Below, piece after piece: positions 1-8,747 of a stretch of DNA of 64,000 nt. Under the pieces are notes generated by a model that worked only from the letters and a program-made list of their open reading frames with translations, was not told where the DNA came from and did not search any database. The stretch is from positions 558,001-622,000 of the forward strand of contig NZ_AP027736.1 in the NCBI RefSeq assembly GCF_030296675.1, read 5' to 3'. The stretch comes from Demequina sediminis (GTDB taxonomy: Bacteria > Actinomycetota > Actinomycetes > Actinomycetales > Demequinaceae). Position 1 is the stretch's first letter. Every line of letters begins with the position of its first letter. Made by a program: the position numbers and the translations under genes.

Positions 1-455
1 CACGTTCCCGATGCCGCGTCGGACGCGGCGCGGTGGTGCATGAAGGCGATGGCGGGGATCAACACGGCCGTGGCGACGCCGATCGCGGTGCCGACGATCC
101 ACAGCGCCGCCGCAACCCTGATCGCGAGCCCTCCCGCGCCGGGGGCGGGCTGTGCGACCGCGAGCGTCGCACCCGCGAAGGCCGTGAAGGCCATGGACAG
201 CGCGCCGAACCCCGGGGCAGCCTCGGGATCGAGCAGATGCGCTCGCACGCTTCCGGGGCGGGTGCTCCACTGCACCGCGGCCACGAGGCTGAGCAACACG
301 AGGAGCGCTCCGGCCACGGACCACGCGACCCAGGCGAGCGCCTCGAGCCCGGGCAGCCGGACGGGGAGCGCGTGCGACGCGGTCGCGATGATCGAGGTTC
401 CCATCACGACCGCGAACCACTGGGGAGCGATGGTGGACGGGCGGGGCTCGGTCAT
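1..455 (-). CDS. TDT-family (TehA/SLAC1-like) transporter, N-terminal part
   Basis: Read on the minus strand from an ATG at 455, this frame stays open to the window edge and gives about 151 residues, so the gene is cut by the window. It begins MTEPRPSTIAPQWFAVVMGT, and the WFAVVMGTSII segment is typical of the first helix of tellurite-resistance/dicarboxylate transporters of the TDT family. At least four hydrophobic segments can be read. The LysR gene at 538 is divergent with only about 80 bp between the starts, the usual arrangement of a regulator and its target. Substrate unknown; family assignment is from the first helices only. Confidence 0.6.
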   Translation of the reverse strand, partial: MTEPRPSTIAPQWFAVVMGTSIIATASHALPVRLPGLEALAWVAWSVAGALLVLLSLVAAVQWSTRPGSVRAHLLDPEAAPGFGALSMAFTAFAGATLAVAQPAPGAGGLAIRVAAALWIVGTAIGVATAVLIPAIAFMHHRAASDAASGT

Positions 456-537
456 GACTCCAGCGTCCCAAGCGCATCAGGGGTGCGGTAGTGCAAGAAT
501 ACGGGTGACACCCAAGCCACAGTTGTGACGGAGAAGA

Positions 538-1433
538 ATGGCAACCTCGCTCGAAGAGCTCCGCATGCTGGTGGCGGTCGAGGCCAACGGAAGCCTCACC
601 GGCGCGGCCCGCGAGTTGGGCGTGACTCAGCAGGCCGTATCGCAACGGATGCGCGCGCTCGAGAGACGCTGGGGACTGTCGTTGTTCTCGCGCACCACGC
701 GCGGGACGGTGCTCACGGATCACGGCGTCATGGTGGCCGGGTGGGCGGCGGCGGTGATTCAGCAGTCCGAGGGCTTCGAGTCCGCGGTCGCGGCGCTGCG
801 CACCGTGCGTGCGGCGCGCGTGCGCGTGGGCGCAAGTCTCACGGTCGCCGAGCACCTCGTGCCGCACTGGTTGGTGCGCTACGCCGCGACGCCGGACGCG
901 GCGCACGTCGAGCTCACCGCGGTCAATAGCGCCGCGGTCGAGCATCGGGTGCGCGACGGGCGCGATGACCTGGGCTTTGTCGAGACGCCCGATGCGCCCG
1001 AGGGCCTCGCGGCGATGGTGGTCGCCCACGACGAGGTGGTGATCGTCGTCGCGCCCGGTCACACGTGGGCACGTCGCAGCGGCATCGCCGCCGAGGAGCT
1101 CGCACGCACCCCTCTCCTGAGCCGTGAGGCCGGCTCAGGCACGCGGCTCACGCTCGAGCGCGCACTCGAGGCCGCGCTGGGTCCCGGCGCCGTGGTGGCG
1201 CCCGCCGCCGAGCTGTCGACCACCGCGGCAATCCGCGCCACGGTGCTCGCGGGGGCGGGGTCGCCGCGCTCAGCGAGCGCGCGGTGCACGACGACCTGCA
1301 GGCGGGCAGGCTCGTGCGCGTCCCGGTGCTCGGACCGTCGCTCACCCGCCCGCTCGCCGCGGTGTGGGACCCACGGCGCCGCCTGTCGCCCGCCGCGAGC
1401 AGGATTCTCGAGATCGCCGCCGGTCGAGGCTAG
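538..1433 (+). CDS. LysR-family transcriptional regulator (one-base frameshift)
   Basis: The N-terminal winged HTH is clear (residues about 1-65, including LTGAARELGVTQQAVSQRMR), followed by a periplasmic-binding-like effector domain. The frame breaks at the G run ending at 1260. Restoring one G lets the reading continue as VAALSERAVHDDLQAGRLVR to the TAG at 1431-1433, giving about 298 residues, normal for the family. The divergent TDT transporter is the likely target. The break is probably a sequencing deletion rather than a real mutation, because the same error recurs through this window. The stop overlaps the stop of the convergent gene that follows. Confidence 0.85.
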
Positions 1434-1985
1434 GAGTCGCCGAGCCCGAGCGTCAGCAGCCGCACCACCTCGTCATCCGGGGTCTGCGCGAAGTCCTCGT
1501 ACCACTCGCCGACCGAGTGGAGGGCGTCGGGGATGACGGCCGCGAGCGCATGGTCGACGCTGCCGTCCCGCATGAGTGCGGCGAGCGAGTCCGGCGCCGC
1601 GACTCCCGCGGCGAGGATCACCCGGGTCGCACCTTTGGCGCGCGCGACAAGTGCAGCGGCGCGGGCCGTGCCTCCGGTCGCGATGCCGTCGTCGACAACA
1701 ATCGCGGTGCGCCCCCCGAGCGGCAGGGCCGGTCGCACCGCGCGATACGCCGTGAGCCGGCGCGCCGAGCTTGCGCACCACGATCACGTCGAGCGGGAGG
1801 CCGAGGCGTCGGGCGATGCCCGCGGCGACGGGAACCCCGCCCCGCGGCAGCCCCAGCACCACTGGCGGAGCGTCCACCGGCGGAGCGTCCACCGGCGGAG
1901 CGTCCCCGCGGGCCTCCTCGAGGAACGGCGCGAGCAGGCGGGAGAGCCGCTCGCCGGCATCGTCCCTGTTCCTCAGGCGCTCCAC
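1430..1985 (-). pseudogene. Phosphoribosyltransferase, internally deleted and frameshifted
   Basis: The N-terminal part (GTG at 1985) has LGLPRGGVPVAAGIA and VIVVRKLGAP, typical of the ComF/PRT-like family. The C-terminal part has the PRPP loop IVVDDGIATGGTARAAA. Between them, around 1745-1775, the reading jumps from RKLGAP straight to LTAYRAVRPALPLGGRT in another frame. Family members normally have about 50 further residues here (my recollection of the family), so this looks like an internal deletion, unlike the single-base losses elsewhere in the window. An in-frame 18-bp repeat near 1863-1910 encodes DAPPV units. Probably non-functional. Confidence 0.6.
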
Positions 1986-2086
1986 GCTTCCAGTGTGCGC
2001 CCGGGAACGCGCGGGCGCATTCGCGCGTTGGAACCGATGTACGCACCTGCCAGGCGTGCAAGCATTGTTTTCTCCTTTGATGCAGC

Positions 2087-2116
2087 GAAGGCCCCGGGAT
2101 CACTCCCGGGGCCTTC
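2087..2116. terminator. Hairpin terminator downstream of the aldo/keto reductase
   Basis: Perfect 13-bp inverted repeat, gaaggccccggga / tcccggggccttc, with a 4-nt loop. It lies 20 bp past the stop of the minus-strand reductase. There is no T tract, as is common in actinobacteria. Confidence 0.75.
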
Positions 2117-2135
2117 GTGTGTGTCAGGGGTGCGG

Positions 2136-3143
2136 TTAGCGCGAGCGCGGACCCGCCTCGACCGTGCGGGCGGGGTCACGCTCGACCACGTCGCCCAGGA
2201 CCTCGTCGATCCGCGTCATGAGCTCGGCGGGGATCTCGACGCCCGAGGCCTTGGCGTTGTCACGCACCTGCTCGGGACGGGACGCGCCGATGATCGCCGC
2301 CGCGACGTTGCTGTTCTGCAGCACCCACGCGATCGCCAGCTGCGCCATCGTGAGGCCCAGCTCGTCGGCGATCGGCCGGAGGTGCTGAACCCGGGTGAGG
2401 ATGTCCTCACGCATGAAGCGCTCGATGAACTTCGCGCCCGACTTCTCGTCCGTCGCGCGTGAGCCGGCGGGCGGGGCCTGGCCCGGCTTGTACTTGCCGG
2501 TGAGGATGCCCTGGGCGACGGGCGACCACACGATCTGCGAGACTCCCACCTCGCGCGAGGCGGGCACCACCTCGTCCTCGATGACACGCCACAGCATCGA
2601 GTACTGCGGCTGCGAGGACACGAACGGGATGCGCAGTTCCTTGGCGAGAGCCGCGCCGGCTCTGATTTGATCTGCCGTCCACTCGCTCACGCCGATGTAG
2701 TGCACCTTGCCCGAGTGGACCAGGTCCGCGAACGCGCTCATGGTCTCCTCGAGGGGAGTGTCGTAGTCGTAGCGGTGCGCCTGGTAGAGATCCACGTAGT
2801 CCGTCTGCAGGCGACGCAGCGAGCCGTGGATCGACTCCATGATGTGCTTGCGGGACAGGCCCATGTCGTTCGCGCCGCCCGGCCCGGTCGGCCAGAAGAC
2901 CTTGGTGAAGATCTCGAGGCTCTCGCGGCGCTCGCCCTTGAGGGCCTCGCCGAGCACCTCCTCGGCCGCCGTGTTGGCGTAGACGTCCGCAGTGTCGAAG
3001 GACGTGATGCCCACGTCGAGCGCGGCGCGCACGCAGGCGGTCGCCTGCGCGTTCTCGACCTGCGAGGCGTGCGTGATCCAGTTGCCGTAGGTGAGTTCGG
3101 TGATCTTGAGGCCGGAGTTGCCCAGGTATCGATAGTTGACCAT
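2136..3143 (-). CDS. Aldo/keto reductase, voltage-gated K-channel beta-subunit-like
   Basis: 335 residues. This is a TIM-barrel NADPH-dependent oxidoreductase with the expected family motifs: FDTADVYAN (Asp and Tyr of the catalytic tetrad), TKVFWP (Lys) and YQAHRYD (His). Near the C-terminus AIIGASRPEQVRDN forms part of the cofactor site. The start chosen is the ATG at 3143 (MVNYRYLGNSG), because AKRs of this group begin directly with this strand; an upstream in-frame start would add an unrelated arginine-rich stretch. Substrate cannot be told from sequence. Monocistronic, with its own terminator hairpin. Confidence 0.88.
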   Translation of the reverse strand: MVNYRYLGNSGLKITELTYGNWITHASQVENAQATACVRAALDVGITSFDTADVYANTAAEEVLGEALKGERRESLEIFTKVFWPTGPGGANDMGLSRKHIMESIHGSLRRLQTDYVDLYQAHRYDYDTPLEETMSAFADLVHSGKVHYIGVSEWTADQIRAGAALAKELRIPFVSSQPQYSMLWRVIEDEVVPASREVGVSQIVWSPVAQGILTGKYKPGQAPPAGSRATDEKSGAKFIERFMREDILTRVQHLRPIADELGLTMAQLAIAWVLQNSNVAAAIIGASRPEQVRDNAKASGVEIPAELMTRIDEVLGDVVERDPARTVEAGPRSR

Positions 3144-3279
3144 GTGTCGACGATATTGCCGGTGGCGGGTGCCTCGCCCGCTCATCACGTCGATTCGGCT
3201 CGACGCGAACGTGGGAATGCGCGCGCGCCGCGGCCGCGAGGCGCGCCCTCCCGTGGGGGAGGACGATGCCCGCGCCGGG

Positions 3280-3849
3280 TCAGACCGGGTACTCGCCCCT
3301 CGCGACACGCGGCTTGGGCGCGCGGAAGCGGCGGATGTTGAGCGCTCGCGCGATCACGTAGAAGGTCCAGGCGCGCGGCAGCTTGGTGGCGCCGAACTTC
3401 GCGACGAACCGCTTCTTCATGCGACGGATCATGAGCCACGTGTCGATCGCGACCGCGAGCACCAGCATGTAGAAGATCGCGATGAGCAGCAGGCCCGCCA
3501 CGGAGTTGCCAGGGATCGCCAGCGACGCGATGACGAACACGATCGACAGCGGCAGCAGGAACTCGCCGGGGGAGGTGCGGGCGTCGACGTAGTCGCGCAG
3601 CCACCGTCGCTCGGGACCGCGGTGCTCGAGCGGCATGTTCCGCTCGTCGCCCTCGCGCATCGCCTGGAACTCCTTCTCGCGCTGGAGGCGCTGCTTCTCG
3701 CGCTGGTCGCGGCGCGCGGTCTTGGAGTCGGCGATGACCGGGCGACGTCGCGCGGCTTCCTGCTCCTTGCGCTTGGGCGTGGGGCGGTTCTTCTTGCCGG
3801 GTGTCTCGATGCCGGGCGCGTCGGGCTCGGGCGTGGTGTGGTCGCTCAT
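3280..3849 (-). CDS. DUF3043 membrane protein
   Basis: 189 residues. The N-terminal 90 residues are very charged (Lys/Arg/Glu/Gln-rich, with repeated basic clusters such as KRKEQEAARRR). Two hydrophobic segments follow (about 98-118 and 120-140), then a basic tail. This is the layout of actinobacterial DUF3043 proteins. It lies immediately downstream of nadA on the same strand with a gap of about 40 bp, so co-transcription is possible. Function unknown. Confidence 0.8.
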   Translation of the reverse strand: MSDHTTPEPDAPGIETPGKKNRPTPKRKEQEAARRRPVIADSKTARRDQREKQRLQREKEFQAMREGDERNMPLEHRGPERRWLRDYVDARTSPGEFLLPLSIVFVIASLAIPGNSVAGLLLIAIFYMLVLAVAIDTWLMIRRMKKRFVAKFGATKLPRAWTFYVIARALNIRRFRAPKPRVARGEYPV

Positions 3850-3891
3850 GGTGGTGACGGGGACGTGCGTCCCCGCTGTCTCTCCCTTGTG

Positions 3892-5097
3892 TCAGTCCTT
3901 GGCGGGGTTCAGCGCGGGTAGCGCAAGCATGCGGTCGAGGGCGATCTTGGCGAGGCGCTGGGTCTCGTCATCGACCACGATCCGGTTGGGCACCTCGCCC
4001 GCGACCAGCGACTCGAGCGCCCACACCAGGTGAGGGAGGTCGATCCGGTTCATGGTCGAGCAGAAGCACACCGTGTCCTCGAGGAAGTGCACGTCCTTGT
4101 CGGCGTGGGCGTTCGCGAGGCGGCGCACCAGGTTGAGCTCCGTGCCGATCACCCACGCGGAGCCGGGCTCGGCGGCGTCGAGCGTCTTGATGATGTACTC
4201 GGTCGATCCGACGTAGTCCGCCGCGGTCACGACATCGTGCGCGCACTCGGGGTGCACGAGCACGTTGACGCCGGGCACCTTGGCGCGGATCGCGTCGACG
4301 TTCTCCTTGCGGAAGCGGCCGTGCACGCTGCAGTGACCCTTCCACAGGATCATGCGGGCGGCCTCGATCGCCTCGGGGGTGTTGCCGCCGAGAGGCTTGC
4401 GCGGATCCCACACGATGCAGTCGTCGAGCGAGAGCCCCAGCTGCAGGACCGCGGTGTTACGTCCCAGGTGCTGGTCGGGCATGAAGAGGACCTTGCCGTC
4501 GCCCTCGACGCCGCCCACCTTGTCGAAGGCCCAGCGCAGCGCGACCTCGGCGTTCGACGACGTGCAGACCACCCCGCCGTGCTCGCCGCAGAAGGCCTTG
4601 ATGGCCGCGGTCGAGTTCATGTAGGTCACCGGCACCGTCCGGGAGGCGATGCCTGCCTCCTCCAACTGTGCCCAGGCATCGTCCACCTGGTTGATGTTCG
4701 CCATGTCGGCCATCGAACAGCCGGCCGCCATGTCGGGCAGCACGACGGCCTGGGAGTCCGACGTGAGGATGTCCGCGCTCTCGGCCATGAAGTGCACACC
4801 GCAGAACACGATGAACTCCGCCTCGGGACGCGCGGCGGCATCGCGCGCGAGCTTGAACGAGTCGCCCGTCACGTCCGCGAACTGGATGACCTCGTCGCGC
4901 TGGTAGTGGTGGCCCAGGATGAAGACGCGGTCACCCAGCGCCTCCTTCGCGGCGCGCGCACGCGCGACTAGGTCGGGGTCCGATGCGGGCGGCAGGTCGC
5001 CGGGACAGTCGACGCCCCGCTCCGACAGGGGATCGCGTCGCTCACCCAGGAGCAGCAGCGCGGGGGACAGCGAGGGCTCGTGGAACGTCTGGGTCAT
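3892..5097 (-). CDS. nadA: Quinolinate synthase A
   Basis: 401 residues. It condenses iminoaspartate with dihydroxyacetone phosphate to quinolinate in NAD synthesis, using a [4Fe-4S] cluster. Family landmarks are present: FILGHHYQRDEVIQFAD near residue 65, FCGVHFMAESADIL, and the cysteine segments MAAGCSMADM, WKGHCSVHGRF, HPECAHDVV and TVCFCSTMNRI. The ATG at 5097 sits 6 nt after a gacaat box on the minus strand, so the mRNA is probably leaderless. No nadB or nadC partner is visible in the window. The glycerate-kinase-like gene is divergent, with only about 40 bp between the two start codons. Confidence 0.95.
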   Translation of the reverse strand: MTQTFHEPSLSPALLLLGERRDPLSERGVDCPGDLPPASDPDLVARARAAKEALGDRVFILGHHYQRDEVIQFADVTGDSFKLARDAAARPEAEFIVFCGVHFMAESADILTSDSQAVVLPDMAAGCSMADMANINQVDDAWAQLEEAGIASRTVPVTYMNSTAAIKAFCGEHGGVVCTSSNAEVALRWAFDKVGGVEGDGKVLFMPDQHLGRNTAVLQLGLSLDDCIVWDPRKPLGGNTPEAIEAARMILWKGHCSVHGRFRKENVDAIRAKVPGVNVLVHPECAHDVVTAADYVGSTEYIIKTLDAAEPGSAWVIGTELNLVRRLANAHADKDVHFLEDTVCFCSTMNRIDLPHLVWALESLVAGEVPNRIVVDDETQRLAKIALDRMLALPALNPAKD

Positions 5098-5136
5098 TCG
5101 CACATTGTCGCATGACGCAGCGGGCACACTGGTGGG

Positions 5137-6117
5137 ATGCGTGTTGCCGTCGCCGCCCAGAGTTGGCCCCTGTCCGACACCGAATCCCTCACCCCCGAGC
5201 GCACCGCCGCGGTCGCGCGCGAGGCCTGGACCCAGGCCGCCGGACACGTCGCGCTTGACGTGCGCGCGGTCCCTGACGGCGGACCGCTCACGGGCGACGC
5301 GCTCACCGGGGAGCGGTGGAGCGTCGGAGGCGCGATCGCCCGCCGCGTGAGGGGTGCCGTGGTGCTGGCTCCCGCGCGCGGCACGCGATGGGAGCCGGGC
5401 GCGCTGTCCTCGGCATTGCTGGGACTCGCCGCCGCGGGGGAGAGCGCGCGGGTCGTCGTGCCCGTGGGCGACGAGCCTCCCGCAGGCGACGCGGTCGACC
5501 TGTGGGGCGGCGGCCTCGCCGCGGCGCGTGCCGCAGTGGCCGGTCTCGACATCGTCGCGCTCGTGGGTGCGGACCGGCCCTTGCTCGGATTCCGCGGCAT
5601 GAGTGCCGCGGTGAGGGAGGGGCGCGAGGCCGATGCCGCGCTCGCCCTGGCCGCGCAGGCACAGGAGGAGCGGTGGGCGGCTATCGCACGTGAGGCGGAC
5701 GCGGTCGCATCGCGCAAGGTCCTGATGGGCGTGGGACGGCTGTCGGACGAGCCGGGTGCGGGAGCGGCGGGCGGCCTCGCCTACGCGCTGGCGGCCCTGG
5801 GTGCGCGGCTCGTGCCGGGATCGCGCGCGGTGGCGGAGATGGTGGGCCTGAACGATGCCGCTGAGGAGGCCGATCTGGTGGTCGCCGTGGTCGCTCGGCT
5901 GCGGGCGGCCGACCTCGACCACGGCGCCGCCGCCGCGGCGGCGTGGCTCGCGGGCAGGCGGGGCGCCCCGTGTGTGGTCGCCACCGGTCACCTGGGTGTC
6001 GGCAGACGCGACCTCATGGCAGGAGGGATCGCCGGCGCGCACGAGGGCGAGCGTGGTGAGGAGGGCCTGGCGGCCCAGGTGCGCCGGCTCGCGCACACCT
6101 GGACGCCCGCGCGCTAG
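5137..6117 (+). CDS. Glycerate-kinase-like protein
   Basis: 326 residues, shorter than the usual 370 or so of the GK-II family. The recognisable part is the middle to C-terminus: GAGAAGGLAYALAALGARLVPG, a hallmark loop of Pfam Gly_kinase, then EADLVVAVVARLRAADLDHG where the family normally has a Gly-rich TGEG-type segment. The latter is altered, so catalytic competence is uncertain. The N-terminus (MRVAVAAQSWPLSDT) matches the expected first strand. The ATG lies 6 nt behind a cacact box, consistent with a leaderless transcript. Confidence 0.65.
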   Translation: MRVAVAAQSWPLSDTESLTPERTAAVAREAWTQAAGHVALDVRAVPDGGPLTGDALTGERWSVGGAIARRVRGAVVLAPARGTRWEPGALSSALLGLAAAGESARVVVPVGDEPPAGDAVDLWGGGLAAARAAVAGLDIVALVGADRPLLGFRGMSAAVREGREADAALALAAQAQEERWAAIAREADAVASRKVLMGVGRLSDEPGAGAAGGLAYALAALGARLVPGSRAVAEMVGLNDAAEEADLVVAVVARLRAADLDHGAAAAAAWLAGRRGAPCVVATGHLGVGRRDLMAGGIAGAHEGERGEEGLAAQVRRLAHTWTPAR

Positions 6118-6241
6118 CCCGACCTCGACTGTCCGCGCGTGGCGTCACGAAGATGACGCATCCACACATCGCGCGTCGGGGTTCGGAATATCCCTCTCGC
6201 GGCGTACGCTTATCAAGACACCCGAGAGAGAGGAGGCGTCT

Positions 6242-6595
6242 ATGACTGATCTCGCAACCGAGACCACGTCCCACGGCGTCGTCATCACCGATGCCGCGGC
6301 GGCGAAGGTCAGGAGCCTGCTTGAGCAGGAGGGCCGCGACGACCTCAAGCTGCGCCTCGCGGTGCAGCCCGGAGGCTGTTCCGGCCTCATCTACCAGCTC
6401 TATTTCGATGAGCGCACGCTTGACGGAGACGCGGTTCGCGACTTCGACGGCGTGGGGGTCGTGGTCGACAAGATGTCGGTCCCGTACCTCGATGGCGCGA
6501 CGATTGACTTCTCAGACACCATCGAGAAGCAGGGTTTCACGATTGACAACCCGAACGCCGCGAGTTCCTGCGCTTGCGGAGACTCCTTCAGCTGA
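6242..6595 (+). CDS. A-type iron-sulfur cluster insertion protein (ErpA/HesB-like)
   Basis: 117 residues. It carries the three conserved cysteines of the family: GGCSGLIY in the middle and SSCACGD at the C-terminus. Such proteins carry or deliver Fe-S clusters to apo-proteins; nadA and the Rieske protein in this window are plausible clients (inference). The start is the ATG at 6242, preceded by a strong Shine-Dalgarno (gagaggagg); the longer upstream open frame has no support. A terminator hairpin follows at once. Confidence 0.93.
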   Translation: MTDLATETTSHGVVITDAAAAKVRSLLEQEGRDDLKLRLAVQPGGCSGLIYQLYFDERTLDGDAVRDFDGVGVVVDKMSVPYLDGATIDFSDTIEKQGFTIDNPNAASSCACGDSFS

Positions 6596-6617
6596 TCCCC
6601 AGGGATACCAGCACCGA

Positions 6618-6647
6618 CGGGCGGTGAGGCTACGGCCTCGCCGCCCG
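6618..6647. terminator. Hairpin terminator after the Fe-S carrier gene
   Basis: 13-bp stem cgggcggtgaggc / gcctcgccgcccg with one G-U pair and loop tacg, 22 bp after the stop at 6595. Confidence 0.8.
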
Positions 6648-6705
6648 TTGTGGTGTCTCTGGGGTCACGTGTTGTCTGAGGGGTCGGACGAGGCGCGACG
6701 CGACG

Positions 6706-7839
6706 TCAGGACAGCGCGGGCGCTCCTGCCTCGGCACGGAGGTCGCCGATCACGCGCGGCAACACCTCGAGAAGGCGCGTGACGTCATCGTCCGACACGC
6801 CGGGGTGGAGACCAAGCCGCACGTTGCCGTGTCCGCGCGCGCCGATCTTCTCGAGCACACGGCTGGGCTCGAGGGAGCTCGTGGTGCAGGCCGATCCAGA
6901 CCCGACCGCGATGCCGTGGCGATCGAGCCGCGTGAGCAGCGCCTCTCCGTCCACGTAGAGGCACGAGAGCGTGGCGATGTGGGGGAGGCGGTGGTCGGGG
7001 TCGCCGACCACCGTGACGCCTGGCCACGAGGCGGCCTCGAGGCGCACTCGCTCGATGAGCGCGTGCAGGCGCGGGCCGGTCTGGGCGAGGTGCTCGCGCC
7101 GTTCCTGGAGGGCGACCGCAGCGGCGAGAGCGGCGGGCACGCTCACGCCGCCCGGCGCCCAGTCGCCGCCCTCGGGCCACACGGGGAGCCAGCGGGTGCG
7201 CGGGCGGAGCGCGACGACTCCCACCCCGGCCGGGCCGCCCCAGTCCGCGGGATTCGCGACGAGCGCGTCCCACGCCTCGGGTGCCTCCCCATGACCGATG
7301 CTCGCCGTCGCGTCCACGACGAGCGGCACGCCGGCAGCCGTCGTGACCTCCGCGACGTCGCCCAGGCGCTGGACCGTGCCGATCTCGTGGTTGCCGTGCT
7401 GGACGGCGGCGAGCGCGACGTCGGGCACGTCGAGAGCCTCGCGCAGGTGTTCGAGGACGACGTGGCCCGCGCCGTCGACCTCGACGAGCGTGAGCCCGCC
7501 GCCCGAGACGTAGTCGGCGGAGTGGAGGGTCGCGTCGCGTTCGATCGCGGTCGCCACCACCCGGTCGCGACCGCGGCGCGCGGCGTAGATGCCCGCCATG
7601 ACGCGTTCGAGGCCGATCGCAAAGGTCGGAGCGAAGTGCGTGTGCTCGGGGCGAGCGCCCAGTGATTCGGCGATGGCCTCTCGCGCACCGTCGAGCAGTT
7701 GACGCGCCCGGCGCGCCTCCGCGTGGAGTCTTGCGGGGTCCGCCCATCCGTCCGCGAGACCCGCCTGGAACGCCTCGAGCGTGCGGTTCGTCAAAGGAGC
7801 GGAACCCGAGGCGTCGAGGAACATGCGCGCAACCTGCAT
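6706..7839 (-). CDS. Cysteine-desulfurase-like (class V aminotransferase fold) protein lacking the PLP lysine
   Basis: 377 residues, fold type I. IscS/NifS landmarks are present: MFLDASGSAPL at the N-terminus, HGNHEIGTVQ (family NNEIGT-Q), VVDATASIGH, and the catalytic cysteine loop VGSGSACTTSSLEPSRVL. At the place of the PLP Schiff-base motif (family S-H-K-x-x-GPKG) this protein reads NPADWGGPAGVG, so the lysine is replaced by Asp. I checked this against the nucleotides at 7235-7270. Desulfurase activity by the normal mechanism is therefore doubtful. It starts at 7839, divergent from ctaC with 32 bp between the start codons. Confidence 0.75.
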   Translation of the reverse strand: MQVARMFLDASGSAPLTNRTLEAFQAGLADGWADPARLHAEARRARQLLDGAREAIAESLGARPEHTHFAPTFAIGLERVMAGIYAARRGRDRVVATAIERDATLHSADYVSGGGLTLVEVDGAGHVVLEHLREALDVPDVALAAVQHGNHEIGTVQRLGDVAEVTTAAGVPLVVDATASIGHGEAPEAWDALVANPADWGGPAGVGVVALRPRTRWLPVWPEGGDWAPGGVSVPAALAAAVALQERREHLAQTGPRLHALIERVRLEAASWPGVTVVGDPDHRLPHIATLSCLYVDGEALLTRLDRHGIAVGSGSACTTSSLEPSRVLEKIGARGHGNVRLGLHPGVSDDDVTRLLEVLPRVIGDLRAEAGAPALS

Positions 7840-7871
7840 GCCTTCACGGTACAGCGCGCTAGACTGCCCGT

Positions 7872-8747
7872 GTGTCCCTCCTTTCACGTCCCCGCGTGCC
7901 CGGAAAAGCCCTGGCAGGCATCGCTGTCGTAGGACTCACGTCCCTCCTGGCAGGATGCGCCAACGGCATCGAGAATGGCGCGCTGCCCAGCTCCCCTGAC
8001 ATCACCAACCAGACGGGTCGCATCATCACCCTCTGGAACGGCTCCTGGATCGCCGCCCTGACGGTCGGCGTGATCACCTGGGGGCTGATCCTGTGGGCCG
8101 TCGTGGTCTATCGCAAGCGCAAGGGCGACACCAAGCTGCCCGTGCAGACCAGGGCGAACATTCCGCTGGAGCTGATGTACACGATCGTCCCTCTGCTGAT
8201 GATCGGCGTGCTGTTCAAGTACACCGCCGAGGACATCTGGGCGATCAAGGACACGTCGGCGACTCCCGACATCCACATCAACGTGGTGGGTAAGCAGTGG
8301 AGCTGGGACTTCAACTACGTCGACGACGACGTGTACGACCCGGGTGTGCAGGCTGCCCTCACGGGCGAGGAGGGCGTCGAGGCGACCCTCCCCACGCTGT
8401 ACCTGCCGGTGGACGAGCGCGTCGAGTTCACGATCGACTCGCGCGACGTCATCCACTCGTTCTGGATCCCCGCGTTCCTCTACAAGATCGACGCCGTGCC
8501 AGGGCGCACCAACACCTTCCAGGTCATTCCTCAGGAAGAGGGGATCTACCAGGGTAAGTGTGCCGAGCTCTGCGGCGAGTACCACGCTTCGATGCTCTTC
8601 AACGTGGCCGTCGTCTCGCGCGCCGAGTATGACGCCCGCATGGAGGAGCTGCGCAACGAGGGCTACACCGGGCAGATCGGCGTCGACGACTACAGCCGCG
8701 ATCAGGTGGTTCAGCTCACCGAGACCCACGAGGAGGCCGCGTCCTGA
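7872..8747 (+). CDS. ctaC: Cytochrome c oxidase subunit II
   Basis: 291 residues. It is a lipoprotein (lipobox LLAG-C, Cys29) with two transmembrane segments (about 54-76 and 95-113), then an extracytoplasmic cupredoxin domain that takes electrons from the bc1 complex. Binuclear CuA ligands are visible: IHSFWIPAF (His) and [13 protein letters not shown] (C-x3-C-x3-H). Start is the GTG at 7872, exactly 6 nt after a tagact box at 7860-7865, so the transcript should be leaderless. Its TGA overlaps the ATG of ctaD by one base, so translation is coupled. Confidence 0.96.
   Translation: MSLLSRPRVPGKALAGIAVVGLTSLLAGCANGIENGALPSSPDITNQTGRIITLWNGSWIAALTVGVITWGLILWAVVVYRKRKGDTKLPVQTRANIPLELMYTIVPLLMIGVLFKYTAEDIWAIKDTSATPDIHINVVGKQWSWDFNYVDDDVYDPGVQAALTGEEGVEATLPTLYLPVDERVEFTIDSRDVIHSFWIPAFLYKIDAVPGRTNTFQVIPQEEGIYQGKCAELCGEYHASMLFNVAVVSRAEYDARMEELRNEGYTGQIGVDDYSRDQVVQLTETHEEAAS

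Noticed and set aside
33-528. Two plus-strand frames at the window start
   Set aside because: The minus strand reads a coherent membrane transporter N-terminus with the ATG facing the LysR gene; the plus-strand products are Arg/Gly-rich or Ala-rich and have no domain.
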